Below, piece by piece: positions 34,734 to 44,412 of a stretch of DNA of 64,000 bases. Source of the DNA: an uncultured Collinsella sp. (GTDB lineage Bacteria; Actinomycetota; Coriobacteriia; Coriobacteriales; Coriobacteriaceae); assembly GCA_900541205.1 (NCBI GenBank), contig UQIV01000007.1, forward strand, positions 16,137-80,136, in the 5' to 3' direction. Position 1 is the first letter of the stretch. Each line of letters starts with the position of its first letter. Under the pieces are notes generated by a model. That model was not told where the DNA came from and searched no databases. It saw nothing but the letters and a program-made list of their open reading frames with translations. A program made the position numbers and the translations under genes.

Positions 34734-34762
34734 ATTATGCGAAACCCCCTTGGGGATTGCAA
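34734..34762 (-). promoter_or_regulatory. Promoter of membrane protein/VanZ operon
   Basis: On the minus strand, -35 TTGCAA (34757-34762) and -10 CATAAT (34734-34739) are spaced by exactly 17 bases. The spacer holds a short dyad (TCCCCAAGGGGG). The position, 137 bases upstream of the ATG, leaves a sizeable leader. Confidence 0.65.
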
Positions 34763-34840
34763 GCGACGAAGCGGGATTGAAACGGGAATATCGGTGCTTG
34801 CCGGTCGCAAGGTCAATAATCGTTGGCGGGCGGCCATACG

Positions 34841-34872
34841 AAAAGGGCCAGGATCTAAACTCCGGCCCTTCT
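34841..34872 (-). terminator. Terminator of rho gene
   Basis: On the minus strand AGAAGGGCC pairs with GGCCCTTTT across a 14-base loop, ending in four T. It lies 37 bases past the rho stop. Confidence 0.75.
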
Positions 34873-34909
34873 GGCATGTCTATGATTGCTGTCGCGTGCA
34901 GCGGACGGC

Positions 34910-37495
34910 CTAGAACGTCTGCTCGTAATCGCTGTGCTTTTTTGCCGAACGCACCAGGAACTCCTGGTTGGTATTGGTGCCCTTGAGGCCCTTGATAAAC
35001 GACGCGGCCGCGCGCTCGGTATTGTTCATGCCGGCGAGGATGCGGCGCAGGCCAAAGACAAACGGGCGCATCTGCTCGTCGACCAGCAGGTCCTCGTTGC
35101 GCGTGCCCGAGGCAACGGGATCGATGGCCGGGAAGATACGGCGGTCGGCCAGGTCGCGGTCGAGCTTGAGCTCCATGTTGCCGGTACCCTTGAACTCCTC
35201 AAAGATGACCTCGTCCATCTTGGAGCCGGTATCGATGAGGGCGGAGGCGAGGATGGTGAGCGAGCCGCCGTTCTCGATGTTGCGGGCAGCGCCCAAGAAA
35301 CGCTTGGGCGGATACAGGGCCGCCGAATCGACACCGCCCGACAGGATACGGCCCGAGGCGGGAGCGGCCAGGTTGTAGGCGCGGGCAAGGCGCGTGATGG
35401 AGTCGAGTACCACCACGACGTCGCCACCCAGCTCCACGATGCGTTTGGCACGCTCGATCACGAGCTCTGCCACGCGAGTATGGTTGTCGGCAGGCATATC
35501 GAAGGTCGAGGCCACGACCTCGCCCTTGATGGAGCGCTGCATGTCAGTGACCTCTTCGGGGCGCTCGTCGACGAGCAGGCAGATGAGGTGCACCTCGGGA
35601 TTGTTGATCGAGATAGACTGGCAGATCTTCTTGAGGATCGTGGTCTTGCCGGCTTTTGGCGGCGACACGATCAGGCCGCGCTGGCCCTTGCCGATCGGCG
35701 ACACGATGTCGATGGCGCGACCGGTGATGGAATCCTTGCCGTGCTCCATACGCAGAGGCTCATTGGGATAGACCGGGGTCAGGTCGCCGAACTTGGGGCG
35801 GTTACGGGCCTGCTCGGGATCAAGGCCGTTGACGGTCGTGATCTTGGCAAGGCCGGCGCGCTTGTCGCCGCCGCGTGAGGGGCGCAGCGAGCCCTCGATC
35901 ACATCACCCGTACGCAGGCGTGCGGAGCGAATGAGATATGCGGGAACAAAGGCGTCGTCGCTGGACTTCATGTAGCCGTGGGCATGGATGATGCCGGAGC
36001 TATCCGGGCGAATCTGCAGAATGCCCTTGATGTCACGGAAGCCCTCGGCCTTCGCAGCGGTGGTGTAAATTTCCTCGACGAGCTCGGCCTTCTTCTTGCC
36101 GGTCGTCTCGATCTCGAACTCCTTGGCCTTTTCGCGCAGCTCGGCGACCTTCATGGCCGCGAGTTCCTCGCGCGAAAGCGTAGGCTCGGTCGGAGCGGCA
36201 TTGCGCTCCTTATTACGCTGCTTGCGGTCGCGCTGACGGTTGCGGCGGTCGTTGTTGCGCTCGTCTTTGCGCTCGTTGCGCTCGTCGTTGCGCTTGTGCT
36301 GACGGCGGTTGGGGCGGGCGTTCTCGTCGGTCTCGGCCGCCGGAGTTGCGGCGTCGGTGTCGGCCGGGACTTCGTTATCGGCCTTGGCATCGGCATTGGG
36401 CTCGGAATCAGCCTGCTGCTCGACGGCCTTAGCCTTTGCAGACTTCTTGCGTGTACGCTTGGGCTTCTCGGCCGCCGGCTGACCGGCGTTCTCGGCATCG
36501 GAAGCGGAGTCGACGGTTGCCTCGGCGACCTCGTTGCCAGAATCCTCGAACGCGTCCTTTTTCGAACCCTTGGCCTTGGACGAGCGCTTAGCGGCCGTGC
36601 GACGGCTACGACCGGGGCGAACATCGGCGGGCTCGCCCTCGGCGGGTGCGCCGGTCTCGGTGGCGGCTCCCCGGGCAGGAGCGTCAGCGACGGGCGCGGG
36701 CGCGGCGGTCATCGAGGCGTCCTGAGCTGCGGCTGCTGCAGCGGCGGCAGCCTTCTCGGCCTCGACGAAGGCCTTGGGCTTGCGGCCGCGGCGGTGCGGG
36801 CGAAGAGCAGGATCGACGACGGGAACCTCGTTGGCCTCGGCAGGCTTTGCAGACTCAGAGGGCCGCAAAGCCTCCCCTACCGCAGAACGAGCCGGAGCTT
36901 CACCGGACTCTTGAGCCGCCTGCTCAGCATCCTGCTGAGACTTGGCCGCACGACGACGCGTGCGCGAAGCCGGCTTCTCGGTCGGCTGCCCCACGACGGG
37001 GGCCTCGGTGGCCGCAGGCGCCTCGGAGACGACCGGCGCCGCAAGCTCAGTCAATGCCGCGGCCTCTCGCTCGGCAGCACGGCGACGGGCGCGCACAACC
37101 TGAGCCTCGCTGATTTGTGCCAGCGCGCGGGCCTGTGCAACCTCATCGGAAATCGGCGCGGAGGAATCGGCAACGGTGCCCTTGGTTCGCGTCGCGCGCG
37201 TAGCGCGACGCTTGGGCTTTGCAGCCTCCTCGCCGTCAGCGGCGGGCTTAGGCGCACGGCGCGTGCGCTTGGGCTTTACGGGCACGGCATCCTCATCGAC
37301 GGCAGGGGCAACTCCCTCGCCAGCGGCAGGCTCGACCTTCTCAGCCGATGCGGGCGCAGGCGTCGAAGCGGCCTTGGGGGCCTCAGGAACCGAGGTCTGC
37401 ACCGGCGCAGGCATCGCGACCTGGTCCGACGCAACCGGTGCAGCGGGAGCGGTTTGCGCCGTCGTTATTTCGTTTTCTTGCTGTTGATCAGACAC
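34910..37495 (-). CDS. rho: Transcription termination factor Rho, with long N-terminal extension
   Basis: This 861-residue protein is Rho, the hexameric RNA helicase that ends transcription. The core from about residue 445 is standard: LREKAKEFEIETTGKKKAELVEEI (start of the N-terminal domain), the RNA-binding fold, Walker A SPPKAGKTT, Walker B VVVVLDSITRLARAYN and the Q-loop KGTGNMELKLDR. It is about twice the length of E. coli Rho. The first 440 residues are low complexity: Ala/Pro/Glu/Lys-rich, with a strongly basic Arg/Asn/Glu-rich tract (about residues 385-425). Such extensions are known in actinobacterial Rho. The start is GTG 37495, with only a weak ribosome site (GAAAGTTGAG). Confidence 0.94.
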   Translation of the reverse strand: MSDQQQENEITTAQTAPAAPVASDQVAMPAPVQTSVPEAPKAASTPAPASAEKVEPAAGEGVAPAVDEDAVPVKPKRTRRAPKPAADGEEAAKPKRRATRATRTKGTVADSSAPISDEVAQARALAQISEAQVVRARRRAAEREAAALTELAAPVVSEAPAATEAPVVGQPTEKPASRTRRRAAKSQQDAEQAAQESGEAPARSAVGEALRPSESAKPAEANEVPVVDPALRPHRRGRKPKAFVEAEKAAAAAAAAAQDASMTAAPAPVADAPARGAATETGAPAEGEPADVRPGRSRRTAAKRSSKAKGSKKDAFEDSGNEVAEATVDSASDAENAGQPAAEKPKRTRKKSAKAKAVEQQADSEPNADAKADNEVPADTDAATPAAETDENARPNRRQHKRNDERNERKDERNNDRRNRQRDRKQRNKERNAAPTEPTLSREELAAMKVAELREKAKEFEIETTGKKKAELVEEIYTTAAKAEGFRDIKGILQIRPDSSGIIHAHGYMKSSDDAFVPAYLIRSARLRTGDVIEGSLRPSRGGDKRAGLAKITTVNGLDPEQARNRPKFGDLTPVYPNEPLRMEHGKDSITGRAIDIVSPIGKGQRGLIVSPPKAGKTTILKKICQSISINNPEVHLICLLVDERPEEVTDMQRSIKGEVVASTFDMPADNHTRVAELVIERAKRIVELGGDVVVVLDSITRLARAYNLAAPASGRILSGGVDSAALYPPKRFLGAARNIENGGSLTILASALIDTGSKMDEVIFEEFKGTGNMELKLDRDLADRRIFPAIDPVASGTRNEDLLVDEQMRPFVFGLRRILAGMNNTERAAASFIKGLKGTNTNQEFLVRSAKKHSDYEQTF

Positions 37496-37826
37496 AGTGT
37501 TTGCTCAACTTTCTTTTCAAGCCCTGTGATCACATGCTCCCTGCATATACCTTCAGGGCGGCTAAACAGTCTAGCTCCGTACAAAAACGACGGACATCAT
37601 TGATCTGTATCGAGATGATTGCGTCATATACGCAGCGTTAGTGTAACACAACCGCAACCACCTGCAACTTAGTCATGGGACGTTCTTAGTCATCGGGGAC
37701 GTTCTTAAACGACTAGCCAAAAGGGACACTCTTCCCCCTAAGGCGCCTTGAAATGGAGCGACTAGGGAGCAAATCCATGACGTCGGGATTCGCGGCGGAC
37801 GGGTCCGTGCCACCCCTCCGCAAGAC

Positions 37827-37866
37827 AAAAATGATCCATTTTCCTCCGTTCCCGAGGGGTCATTTT
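37827..37866. repeat. Family B palindrome, copy 1
   Basis: AAAATGA(T)CC and GGGGTCATTTT flank an interior ATTTTCCTCCGTTCCC. The second copy is at 45817-45855, and the pattern is clearly the same. Confidence 0.6.
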
Positions 37867-38063
37867 CAAAACTATGGCGGATTACGGTGTAAGAACGGCG
37901 CAAGCCAACCATACCTTGCATTTTTAATATTCGGCAAGCCGCCTACCTGCGGTTTTATTTTCACTGCTGTCGCTATGGTCGCCAAGCAGCGATTCAGCCC
38001 CGTAAACCGGTATAGTTGCGTTTTTGTAGCATTTTCAACACGCTAAAAAGCCCCGCCAAATGC

Positions 38064-38096
38064 AAAAAGCCCGACCTCCGCATGGGAGATCGGGCT
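38064..38096 (-). terminator. Terminator of argS gene
   Basis: On the minus strand AGCCCGAT-CTCCC pairs with GGAGG-TCGGGCT, followed by five T. It lies 48 bases past the argS stop. Confidence 0.85.
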
Positions 38097-38143
38097 CATA
38101 GGGCTCAGCAAAGCCGAACTTACACGGTCAAACGACCCGTAGA

Positions 38144-39997
38144 TTACATCTGCTCGGGGGCAGTCACGCCAACGAGGGTAAGCACCAGGGCGAGCGTTAC
38201 GCGGACGGCGTCGCAAGCGGCCAGACGGGCGCGCGAGAGCTCGGGGTCGACGGGACGGCCCTCGCTCGGCAGGACCTGGCAGGCAGCGTAGAAGCTGTGG
38301 AAGTCACCGGCGAGCTCCTCGGCAAAGTGCGTCAGACGGAACGGGGCGCGGTCGCGAGCGCAGCTGGCGATGAGATCGGTGAGCTCGTTGAGCTTACGCG
38401 AAAGGGCGAGCTCGGTCGGGTCGGTCAGCAGCGAGTAATCGACGTTCTCACCGATGGCCTTGGCGGCAACGGCCTTCATGCCCATCTCGTCAGCCTGCTC
38501 GGGCGTAACGTCAGCGGCACGGCGCAGGATGGAGCACACGCGGGCGTGAGCGTACTGCACGTAGTACACCGGGTTGGAGTTGTCGCGCTTCTTAACGGCC
38601 TCGATATCGAAGTCGACCATCTGGTTGGAGCTCTTGGAGATGAGCGTGTAGCGAGCGGCGTCGGAGCCGACCTCGTCGACGAGCTCCTGCAGGGTCACCA
38701 TGGTGCCCTTGCGCTTGGACATACGGACGGGCTTGCCGTTGCGCAGCAGGTTGACGAGCTGGCCCAGCAGAACCTCGAACTTGCCGGGATAACCAAGAGC
38801 GTCGCAGACGCAGCGGACGCGCTCGATGTAGCCGTGGTGGTCGGCGCCCCAGATGTCGATGACGTGGTCGACGCGCTGGAACTTGTCCCAGTGATAGGCA
38901 ACGTCGGAGGCGAAGTAGGTGTACTCGCCGTCGGACTTGATCAGGACGCGGTCCTTGTCGTCGCCCAGATCGGTGGAGCGGAACCACAGGGCGCCGTCCT
39001 TGGTGTAGAGGTAGCCCATCTTGTCGAGCTTCTCAAAGGCGCGGTCGACGGCAGAAGTACCGGCGGTCTCGCCCTCGGTGTCCTTCACGTACAGCGAGCG
39101 CTCGGAGTACCAGCGGTCGAAGTCGCAGTTGACGGCGTGGCAGAGGTCGCGCATGTTGTCGACCATCTTTACGTAGCCGCGCTCGCGGAAGCTCTCCATG
39201 CGCTCCTGCGGATTGGCCTCGACCCACTTGTCGCCGTCGGTGCGCCAGAACTCGGCAGCCTCGTCGATGATGTAGTCGCCGCCGTAGGAGTCCTTGCCCA
39301 GAGTCTCGGCAAAGTTGTCCTGGTAGGGATGGGTCTCGGGGTGCTCGTCGTTCTCGTCGGCGACAAAGGCGTCGCGGTCGGCGATCAGAATCTTGTGAGC
39401 TTCATCGATATCCACGCCCTGTTTGGCGATGATGTCGGCAAGCTGCATGTAGCGCGTGCTGATGGAGTTGCCGAAGGTGTTCATCTGAGAGCCGTGGTCA
39501 TTGATGTAGAACTCACGCTGGATGTCGTAACCGGCGTGGTCCATAACGCGGCAAAGGGAGTCGCCCAGCGCGGCCCAGCGGCCATGGCCAATGTGCATGG
39601 GGCCGACGGGGTTGGCGGAAACGAACTCGACCTGGGTCTTCAGGCCGCCGCCGACGTTGGACTTAGCGAAGTCCATGCCCTTCTCGCGGGCCTCGCCGAA
39701 GATGGCGTTCTTGACGGCAACGGAGAGGTAGAAGTTGATGAAGCCAGGACCGGCGATCTCGACCTTCTCGATTGCGGGATCCTCGGGCATATGGGCAACG
39801 ACGGCCTCGGCAATCTTGCGCGGGGCGCAGTGGGCCAGCTTGGCGGACTTCAGGGCCATGGTGGAGGTCCACTCGCCATGAGAAGTGTCAGCCGGTCGCT
39901 CGATGGCGCAATCGTCAAGTTCAAATGCGGAAAGGTCGCCGGCCTCCTGGGCCGCAGCAAGCGCAGCGCGTACCAGCTCTTCAATCTTCTCGGGCAT
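38144..39997 (-). CDS. argS: Arginyl-tRNA synthetase
   Basis: This 617-residue class I synthetase charges tRNA-Arg. It has the N-terminal additional domain typical of ArgRS, the HIGH-type signature SANPVGPMHIGHGRWAALGD, and the lysine-poor KMSK counterpart RMSKRKGTMVTL. The C-terminal DALR helical region (YYVQYAHARVCSILRRA, SRKLNELTDLIAS, DFHSFYAACQVL) is intact. The ATG at 39997 has GGAGG four bases before it; the longer frame to 40087 is not supported. It is a single-gene unit with its own terminator. The length matches the family. Confidence 0.96.
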   Translation of the reverse strand: MPEKIEELVRAALAAAQEAGDLSAFELDDCAIERPADTSHGEWTSTMALKSAKLAHCAPRKIAEAVVAHMPEDPAIEKVEIAGPGFINFYLSVAVKNAIFGEAREKGMDFAKSNVGGGLKTQVEFVSANPVGPMHIGHGRWAALGDSLCRVMDHAGYDIQREFYINDHGSQMNTFGNSISTRYMQLADIIAKQGVDIDEAHKILIADRDAFVADENDEHPETHPYQDNFAETLGKDSYGGDYIIDEAAEFWRTDGDKWVEANPQERMESFRERGYVKMVDNMRDLCHAVNCDFDRWYSERSLYVKDTEGETAGTSAVDRAFEKLDKMGYLYTKDGALWFRSTDLGDDKDRVLIKSDGEYTYFASDVAYHWDKFQRVDHVIDIWGADHHGYIERVRCVCDALGYPGKFEVLLGQLVNLLRNGKPVRMSKRKGTMVTLQELVDEVGSDAARYTLISKSSNQMVDFDIEAVKKRDNSNPVYYVQYAHARVCSILRRAADVTPEQADEMGMKAVAAKAIGENVDYSLLTDPTELALSRKLNELTDLIASCARDRAPFRLTHFAEELAGDFHSFYAACQVLPSEGRPVDPELSRARLAACDAVRVTLALVLTLVGVTAPEQM

Positions 39998-40339
39998 AAA
40001 TCCTCCTTGTGTTAAAGCCCCCGAGCTCTTGGTCACTCGTAGGGCAAAAGCCAGAGTTTGTAGCACTCTATCACAAGCGACGCACACTGTCGCAGGGTAA
40101 AGCTAATAGATATTGCATATGCACAAAAATGACTACCGCTCCTGCGCGGCAGTACAAAGTTGGCGGTTTGCCTGCAGATTATGCACGCGTTGGAACTGCA
40201 TAAACATATGAATGGGCGGCGCATTTTATCGAATACTCTTACCTATCGGAGTTGTGTGCTTTTCCTGCATAAAGTAAGGGTTTACGCACGTCAGCGTGGT
40301 ATTCTTAACATACGTGAATTCGTATAAGTTGGAGGTAGC
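39998..40339. other. Divergent promoter region, argS and carD
   Basis: This 342-base gap should hold promoters for both genes. Candidate boxes are weak: a GTTTACG...TATTCTTAAC string near 40283-40310 for carD, and a TGATAG near 40065 on the minus strand for argS. I see no T-box or other RNA leader structure. Confidence 0.4.
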
Positions 40340-40825
40340 ATGTTCTCAATCGGTCAACACGTCATTCATCCGGGTCAGGGAGTCTGCACCGTCGTCGGTT
40401 TTAGGGACGACACGCCGCAGCCCATGCTGTTGCTCGAGACCAAGCAGGGACATGCGCAGACGATCCTCATGTACCCCGTGGCGCAGGCCGATCGTTTGCA
40501 TGCCGCCATCTCCCAGCAAGATGCAGAGCACCTGCTGAGCCACTACGACGAGCTGGAGTGCGACACCTTTACCGAACGCAACAGCTCGCTCGAGGAGACG
40601 CACTTTAAGCAGCAGCTCAAGCTGGGTGCGCCCGAGACGGTCCGCGTGGCAAAAACCATGATGCACCGCATTCGCCAGGCCGAGGAAGCAGATAAAAAGC
40701 CCAGCTCTTACTACATGCGCGTACTCAAGGAAGCCAAGCGCCGCTCCATCGAGGAGTTCGCCGTGGCCCTGGGCGTCACCGAGGAGGACGCCGAAGCCCG
40801 CCTAGCCCAAGCCGCCCTCAACTAA
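40340..40825 (+). CDS. CarD-family transcription regulator
   Basis: This 161-residue protein has an N-terminal RNA-polymerase interacting domain of the CarD/Mfd-RID type (MFSIGQHVIHPGQGVCTVVG, LMYPVAQADRLH) and a C-terminal helical DNA-binding part (VRVAKTMMHRIRQAEEADKKPSSYYMRVLKEAKRRSIEEFAVALG). CarD proteins bind RNA polymerase and stabilise open promoter complexes, in actinobacteria often at rRNA promoters. GGAGGTAGC precedes ATG 40340. It ends in a family A hairpin and is a single-gene unit. Confidence 0.9.
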   Translation: MFSIGQHVIHPGQGVCTVVGFRDDTPQPMLLLETKQGHAQTILMYPVAQADRLHAAISQQDAEHLLSHYDELECDTFTERNSSLEETHFKQQLKLGAPETVRVAKTMMHRIRQAEEADKKPSSYYMRVLKEAKRRSIEEFAVALGVTEEDAEARLAQAALN

Positions 40826-40840
40826 CCCATCCGCACCAAG

Positions 40841-40880
40841 AACCGCCACAAAGGGGACAGGTACCTTTGTGGCGGTTTTC
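40841..40880. terminator. Family A palindrome, copy 1 (after carD)
   Basis: AACCGCCACAAAGG and CCTTTGTGGCGGTT form a 14-bp stem over a short loop, followed by TTC and then a T-rich stretch. It lies 15 bases after the carD stop and probably terminates it. Confidence 0.8.
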
Positions 40881-40933
40881 TTGTTCTAGTAGTATTCATT
40901 CTTATCGATACCTACGAGCACAAGGAGTCTGTT

Positions 40934-41533
40934 ATGGCAGAGCTGCTTACCGCCGGAATCACCCGCGACCGTGCGTTCGAACTGCTCAACGAGCACAACA
41001 AGGACCCGTTCCACATCACGCACGGCGAGACCGTCGAGGGCACCATGCGCTACTTTGCGCGCGAGTTCGACCCCGAGAACGAGGAGTTTTGGGGCATTGT
41101 CGGCCTGCTGCACGACTTGGATTGGGAAGAGCATGAGGATGACCCCATGAACCACACCGTCTATGCCGCCGAGATTCTCGAGGGTGAGGGTGCGACTCCC
41201 GAGCTTATCCGTGCCATCCAGACGCACACGTCCGATTTCAACACCTCGCTGCCCAAGCCCGAGCTGCAGATGGAAAAGATTCTGTTTGCCTGCGACGAGC
41301 TCACCGGCCTGATCGGCGCTGCCGTGATCATGCGCCCGAGCAAGAGCGTCATGGACTTTACGACTAAGTCGCTCAAGAAAAAGTTCAAGGACAAGCGCTT
41401 TGCCGCCGGCTGCTCGCGCGATGTAATTTCGCAGGGCGCCGAGATGCTGGGCTGGGAGCTTCCCGAGCTCTTCGACCGCACCATCGCAGCCATGCAGTCC
41501 TTCGCCCCCGACCGCGACACCTTCCAGGCTTAA
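40934..41533 (+). CDS. HD-domain hydrolase
   Basis: This 199-residue protein has an HD domain: a His in HITHGETVEGTMRYFA, then the HD pair in LLHDLDWEEH, NHTVYAAEIL, and the distal RAIQTHTSDFNTSLP and LFACDELTGLIGAAV. This small form is usually annotated as an HD-family hydrolase; a nucleotide or phosphate substrate is likely but unknown. ATG 40934 follows AAGGAGTCTGTT. It lies 53 bases after a family A terminator and ends in another, so it is an independent unit. Confidence 0.82.
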   Translation: MAELLTAGITRDRAFELLNEHNKDPFHITHGETVEGTMRYFAREFDPENEEFWGIVGLLHDLDWEEHEDDPMNHTVYAAEILEGEGATPELIRAIQTHTSDFNTSLPKPELQMEKILFACDELTGLIGAAVIMRPSKSVMDFTTKSLKKKFKDKRFAAGCSRDVISQGAEMLGWELPELFDRTIAAMQSFAPDRDTFQA

Positions 41534-41540
41534 CACCAAA

Positions 41541-41580
41541 ACCACCGCAAAGGCGCTTGTCCCCTTTGCGGTGGTTTTTT
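41541..41580. terminator. Family A palindrome, copy 2 (bidirectional)
   Basis: ACCACCGCAAAGG (41541-41553) pairs with CCTTTGCGGTGGT (41563-41575), followed by T6. It separates the HD gene from the convergent proA gene and can terminate both. Confidence 0.88.
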
Positions 41581-41589
41581 GCACGGGCG

Positions 41590-42876
41590 TTAGGGACGGA
41601 CCTGGCCGGTGCCGCGGAGCTTGTATTTGTAGGTGGTAAGGGCCTCGGCGGCAAAGGGGCCGCGGGCGTGGAGCTTTTGGGTCGAGATACCGATCTCGGC
41701 ACCCAGCCCAAACTCACCGCCGTCAGTGAAACGCGTGCTGGCGTTGGCGTACACGGCCGAGGCATCGACCGCATCCAGGAAGCGCTCACAGGCATCCTCG
41801 TCCACGGCAACGATGGCCTCGGAGTGCATGGTGCCGTAGCGGTTGATGTGTGCGATGGCCTCGTCCTCGTTCGCCACGACCTTCACGCTCATCTCGAGCG
41901 CTAAGTACTCACGGCCCCAGTCCTCCTCAGTCGCGGCAACATAGTTGTCGCCCTCGGCAAGCCCAGCGTCGGCGCATGCGGCGCACGTGGCCTCGTCGCC
42001 GTGAATCAGCACGCCGTGGTCGTGCAGCACGGCCACGACTGCGGGCAGGAAGCGATCAGCAACGGCACGGTCGACCAGCAGCGACTCGGCGGCATTGCAC
42101 ACGCCCACGCGCTGGGTCTTGGCATTGACGATAATGTTGAGCGCCTTGTCAAAGTCGGCGGATTCATGCACGTAGATATGGCAGTTGCCCGTGCCCGTCT
42201 CGATCACCGGCACAAGCGACTCGCGCACGCAGCGCTGGATCAGGCCCGCACCGCCGCGCGGAATGAGCACGTCGACGATGCCGCGGAGCTTCATGAGCTC
42301 GCCGGTGGCCTCGCGGTCGGTGGACTCGATCATCGAGATAGCCTCGCGCGGGAAACCCTTGGCCTCGAGCGCATCGGCCAGCAACTCGGAAATCATGGCG
42401 CACGAGTGATAGGCCAGCGAACCGCCGCGCAGAATGCAGGCGTTGCCGGTGCGGATGCAGATGCCCGCGGCATCGGCCGTCACGTTGGGGCGCGCCTCAT
42501 AGACCATGGCGACCAGGCCCAGCGGCACGCTCACGCGGGTGAGGTCCACGCCGCTTGCAAGTACGCGGTGGTCGAGCACGCGACCCACGGGATCGGGCAG
42601 CTCAGCGAGCTTCTCCAAGCCAGCGGCCATGCCCTCGACGCGCCCGGGCGTCAGCAACAGGCGATCAAGGAGCCCCGCCGAGGTTCCCGCATCGCGCGCG
42701 GCAGACATATCGAGCTCGTTGGCGGCGACGATGGAGTCGACACCATCGCGCAGCGCCGCGGCCATGGCGCACACGGCCTCCTGGCGCTGCTCGTCGCTCG
42801 CCGTGGCAAGCGAGGCCGACGCTGCCTTGGCGGCAACGGCAAGATCATGGACATACGTGGCTATATCGACCGACAT
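41590..42876 (-). CDS. proA: Gamma-glutamyl phosphate reductase
   Basis: This 428-residue enzyme reduces gamma-glutamyl phosphate to the semialdehyde, the second step of proline synthesis. It is an aldehyde dehydrogenase-fold protein with VPLGLVAMVYEARPNVTADA, the nucleotide loop RGGSLAYHSC, VIETGTGNCHIYV and the catalytic cysteine in RVGVCNAAESLL. The C-terminus has GEFGLGAEIGISTQKLHARGP. ATG 42876 follows AAAGGGCC. It is separated from proB (44618) by a peptidase gene on the other strand, an uncommon arrangement. Confidence 0.95.
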   Translation of the reverse strand: MSVDIATYVHDLAVAAKAASASLATASDEQRQEAVCAMAAALRDGVDSIVAANELDMSAARDAGTSAGLLDRLLLTPGRVEGMAAGLEKLAELPDPVGRVLDHRVLASGVDLTRVSVPLGLVAMVYEARPNVTADAAGICIRTGNACILRGGSLAYHSCAMISELLADALEAKGFPREAISMIESTDREATGELMKLRGIVDVLIPRGGAGLIQRCVRESLVPVIETGTGNCHIYVHESADFDKALNIIVNAKTQRVGVCNAAESLLVDRAVADRFLPAVVAVLHDHGVLIHGDEATCAACADAGLAEGDNYVAATEEDWGREYLALEMSVKVVANEDEAIAHINRYGTMHSEAIVAVDEDACERFLDAVDASAVYANASTRFTDGGEFGLGAEIGISTQKLHARGPFAAEALTTYKYKLRGTGQVRP

Positions 42877-42988
42877 AGGCGGCCCTTTCTCCTAGAAGTT
42901 TGCAACCATGGTAGCCGATTTGCGCATGGCCTCGCCCGCGGCGGTAGAATTGGTCAACCCGAAACACCGCAACGAACGGAAGTACCGC

Positions 42989-44407
42989 ATGGCCCTCATC
43001 ACTTCGTACCACGTCCCCGGCCTCTATGTCGAAGACCACAGCATCGACGTCCCCCTTGACTGGCGCGGCCTAGAGCCGATGCTGTTGGCCGTCGGCAGTA
43101 CCATGCGCCGCGGCGCTATGCCGGCACCCATCGCCGGCGCGCCCGAGAGCATCAAGCTCTTCTACCGCGTGGTTTGCGCGCCCGACCGCATCAACGACGA
43201 TCTGCCGCTGCTCCTGTTTTTGCAGGGCGGCCCCGGTGGCGAGAGCCCGCGTCCGCTGTCGCCCACAAGCGATGGCTGGATCGAGGAGGCCGTCAAGCAC
43301 TTCCGCGTCGTCCTGCCCGACCAGCGCGGCACCGGGCGCAGCAGCTGTGTAGACGGGCGCACGATCGCTGCTCTGGGCGAGCGCGCGACGGCGGCCGGCT
43401 CCGATGCCGCACGCTCGCAGGCGGACTTTCTCAAGCGTCACCTCGCCAGCTCCATCGTGCGCGATTTTGAGTACCTGCGCCTCGTGGACTTTGGCGGCAA
43501 GCCGTGGGTCACGCTCGGCCAAAGCTACGGCGGCTTTTTGACGCTGAGCTACCTGTCGCTCTTCCCCGAGGGCGTGGCGGCAAGCTTTACCTGCGGTGGC
43601 ATCCCCCACGTCCCGGCGAGCGCCAGCGAGGTCTACGCGCACACCTTCCCGCGCATGGCCGCCAAGACGCAGCAGTATTACGACCGCTACCCCGCCGACG
43701 TCGAGCGCGTGGCGGCTCTTGCCGATGCGCTTGAGGAGCAGAAGCCCGTACTGCCCGACGGCTCACCAATGACGGTGGAGCGCCTGCAACTTATGGGCAG
43801 CGACTTTGGCATGAAGCCGAGCTTTGAGCGCATGCATTGGATTATCGACCACGCTTTTGTTGACGGCGACGGTACGCTGAGTTGCGGTGCCTCGGTATCC
43901 GATAGCTTTTTGATGCGCGCCTTCGAGCGCACCAACACGCGCACGAATCCGCTGTACTGGACGCTTCAGGAGTTCATATACGCCGACGGCGACACCATGC
44001 CCATTCGCTGGGCCGCGGCAGAGGAGAAGGCCCATCGCGCCGAGTTCGACACGCTCGCGCGCCCGCTCATGTTTACCGGCGAGGCCATGTTCACGTGGAT
44101 GTTTGAGCAGATGCCCGAACTTAAGCCTTTCAAGCCGGCGATGGACCTGCTGATGGAGGACACCAGCTGGGACAAGATCTACGACCCGCAGCGCCTGGCT
44201 TGCAACGAGGTACCACTCCAGGCCGCGGTGTATTTCGACGACATGTACGTCGATTCGGGTATGCAGCTCGACACGCTCAGCCGCGTGGGCAACTCGCACG
44301 CCTGGGTGACCAACGAATTCGAGCACGACGGCCTGCACGGCAGCGTGGTATTCAAGCACCTCTTCGACGAAGCCCTCAACCGCGGAGACTTGCGCCGAAT
44401 CTTCTAG
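42989..44407 (+). CDS. Alpha/beta hydrolase, proline iminopeptidase-like
   Basis: This 472-residue serine hydrolase resembles S33 proline iminopeptidases: the oxyanion loop FLQGGPGGES, then VLPDQRGTGRSS, and the nucleophile Ser in LGQSYGGFLTLS. The second half, about 240 residues, includes the cap and the expected His (VGNSHAWVTNEFEHDGLHG). Such enzymes release N-terminal proline from peptides in the cytoplasm. ATG 42989 is the first Met before the domain; the ribosome site (CGGAAG) is weak. It sits on the plus strand between proA and proB, which suggests proline salvage next to proline synthesis. Confidence 0.8.
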   Translation: MALITSYHVPGLYVEDHSIDVPLDWRGLEPMLLAVGSTMRRGAMPAPIAGAPESIKLFYRVVCAPDRINDDLPLLLFLQGGPGGESPRPLSPTSDGWIEEAVKHFRVVLPDQRGTGRSSCVDGRTIAALGERATAAGSDAARSQADFLKRHLASSIVRDFEYLRLVDFGGKPWVTLGQSYGGFLTLSYLSLFPEGVAASFTCGGIPHVPASASEVYAHTFPRMAAKTQQYYDRYPADVERVAALADALEEQKPVLPDGSPMTVERLQLMGSDFGMKPSFERMHWIIDHAFVDGDGTLSCGASVSDSFLMRAFERTNTRTNPLYWTLQEFIYADGDTMPIRWAAAEEKAHRAEFDTLARPLMFTGEAMFTWMFEQMPELKPFKPAMDLLMEDTSWDKIYDPQRLACNEVPLQAAVYFDDMYVDSGMQLDTLSRVGNSHAWVTNEFEHDGLHGSVVFKHLFDEALNRGDLRRIF

Positions 44408-44412
44408 CGAAG

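Larger units (their letters stand above)
37496..38143. other. Repeat-rich gap between rho and argS
   Basis: No gene is supported in this gap of about 650 bases. It holds a family D block (37674-37730, GGGACGTTCTTA repeated), a family B hairpin (37827-37866), a stretch of mixed sequence and the argS terminator near 38064-38096. The mix of repeats suggests accumulated mobile palindromes. Confidence 0.6.
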
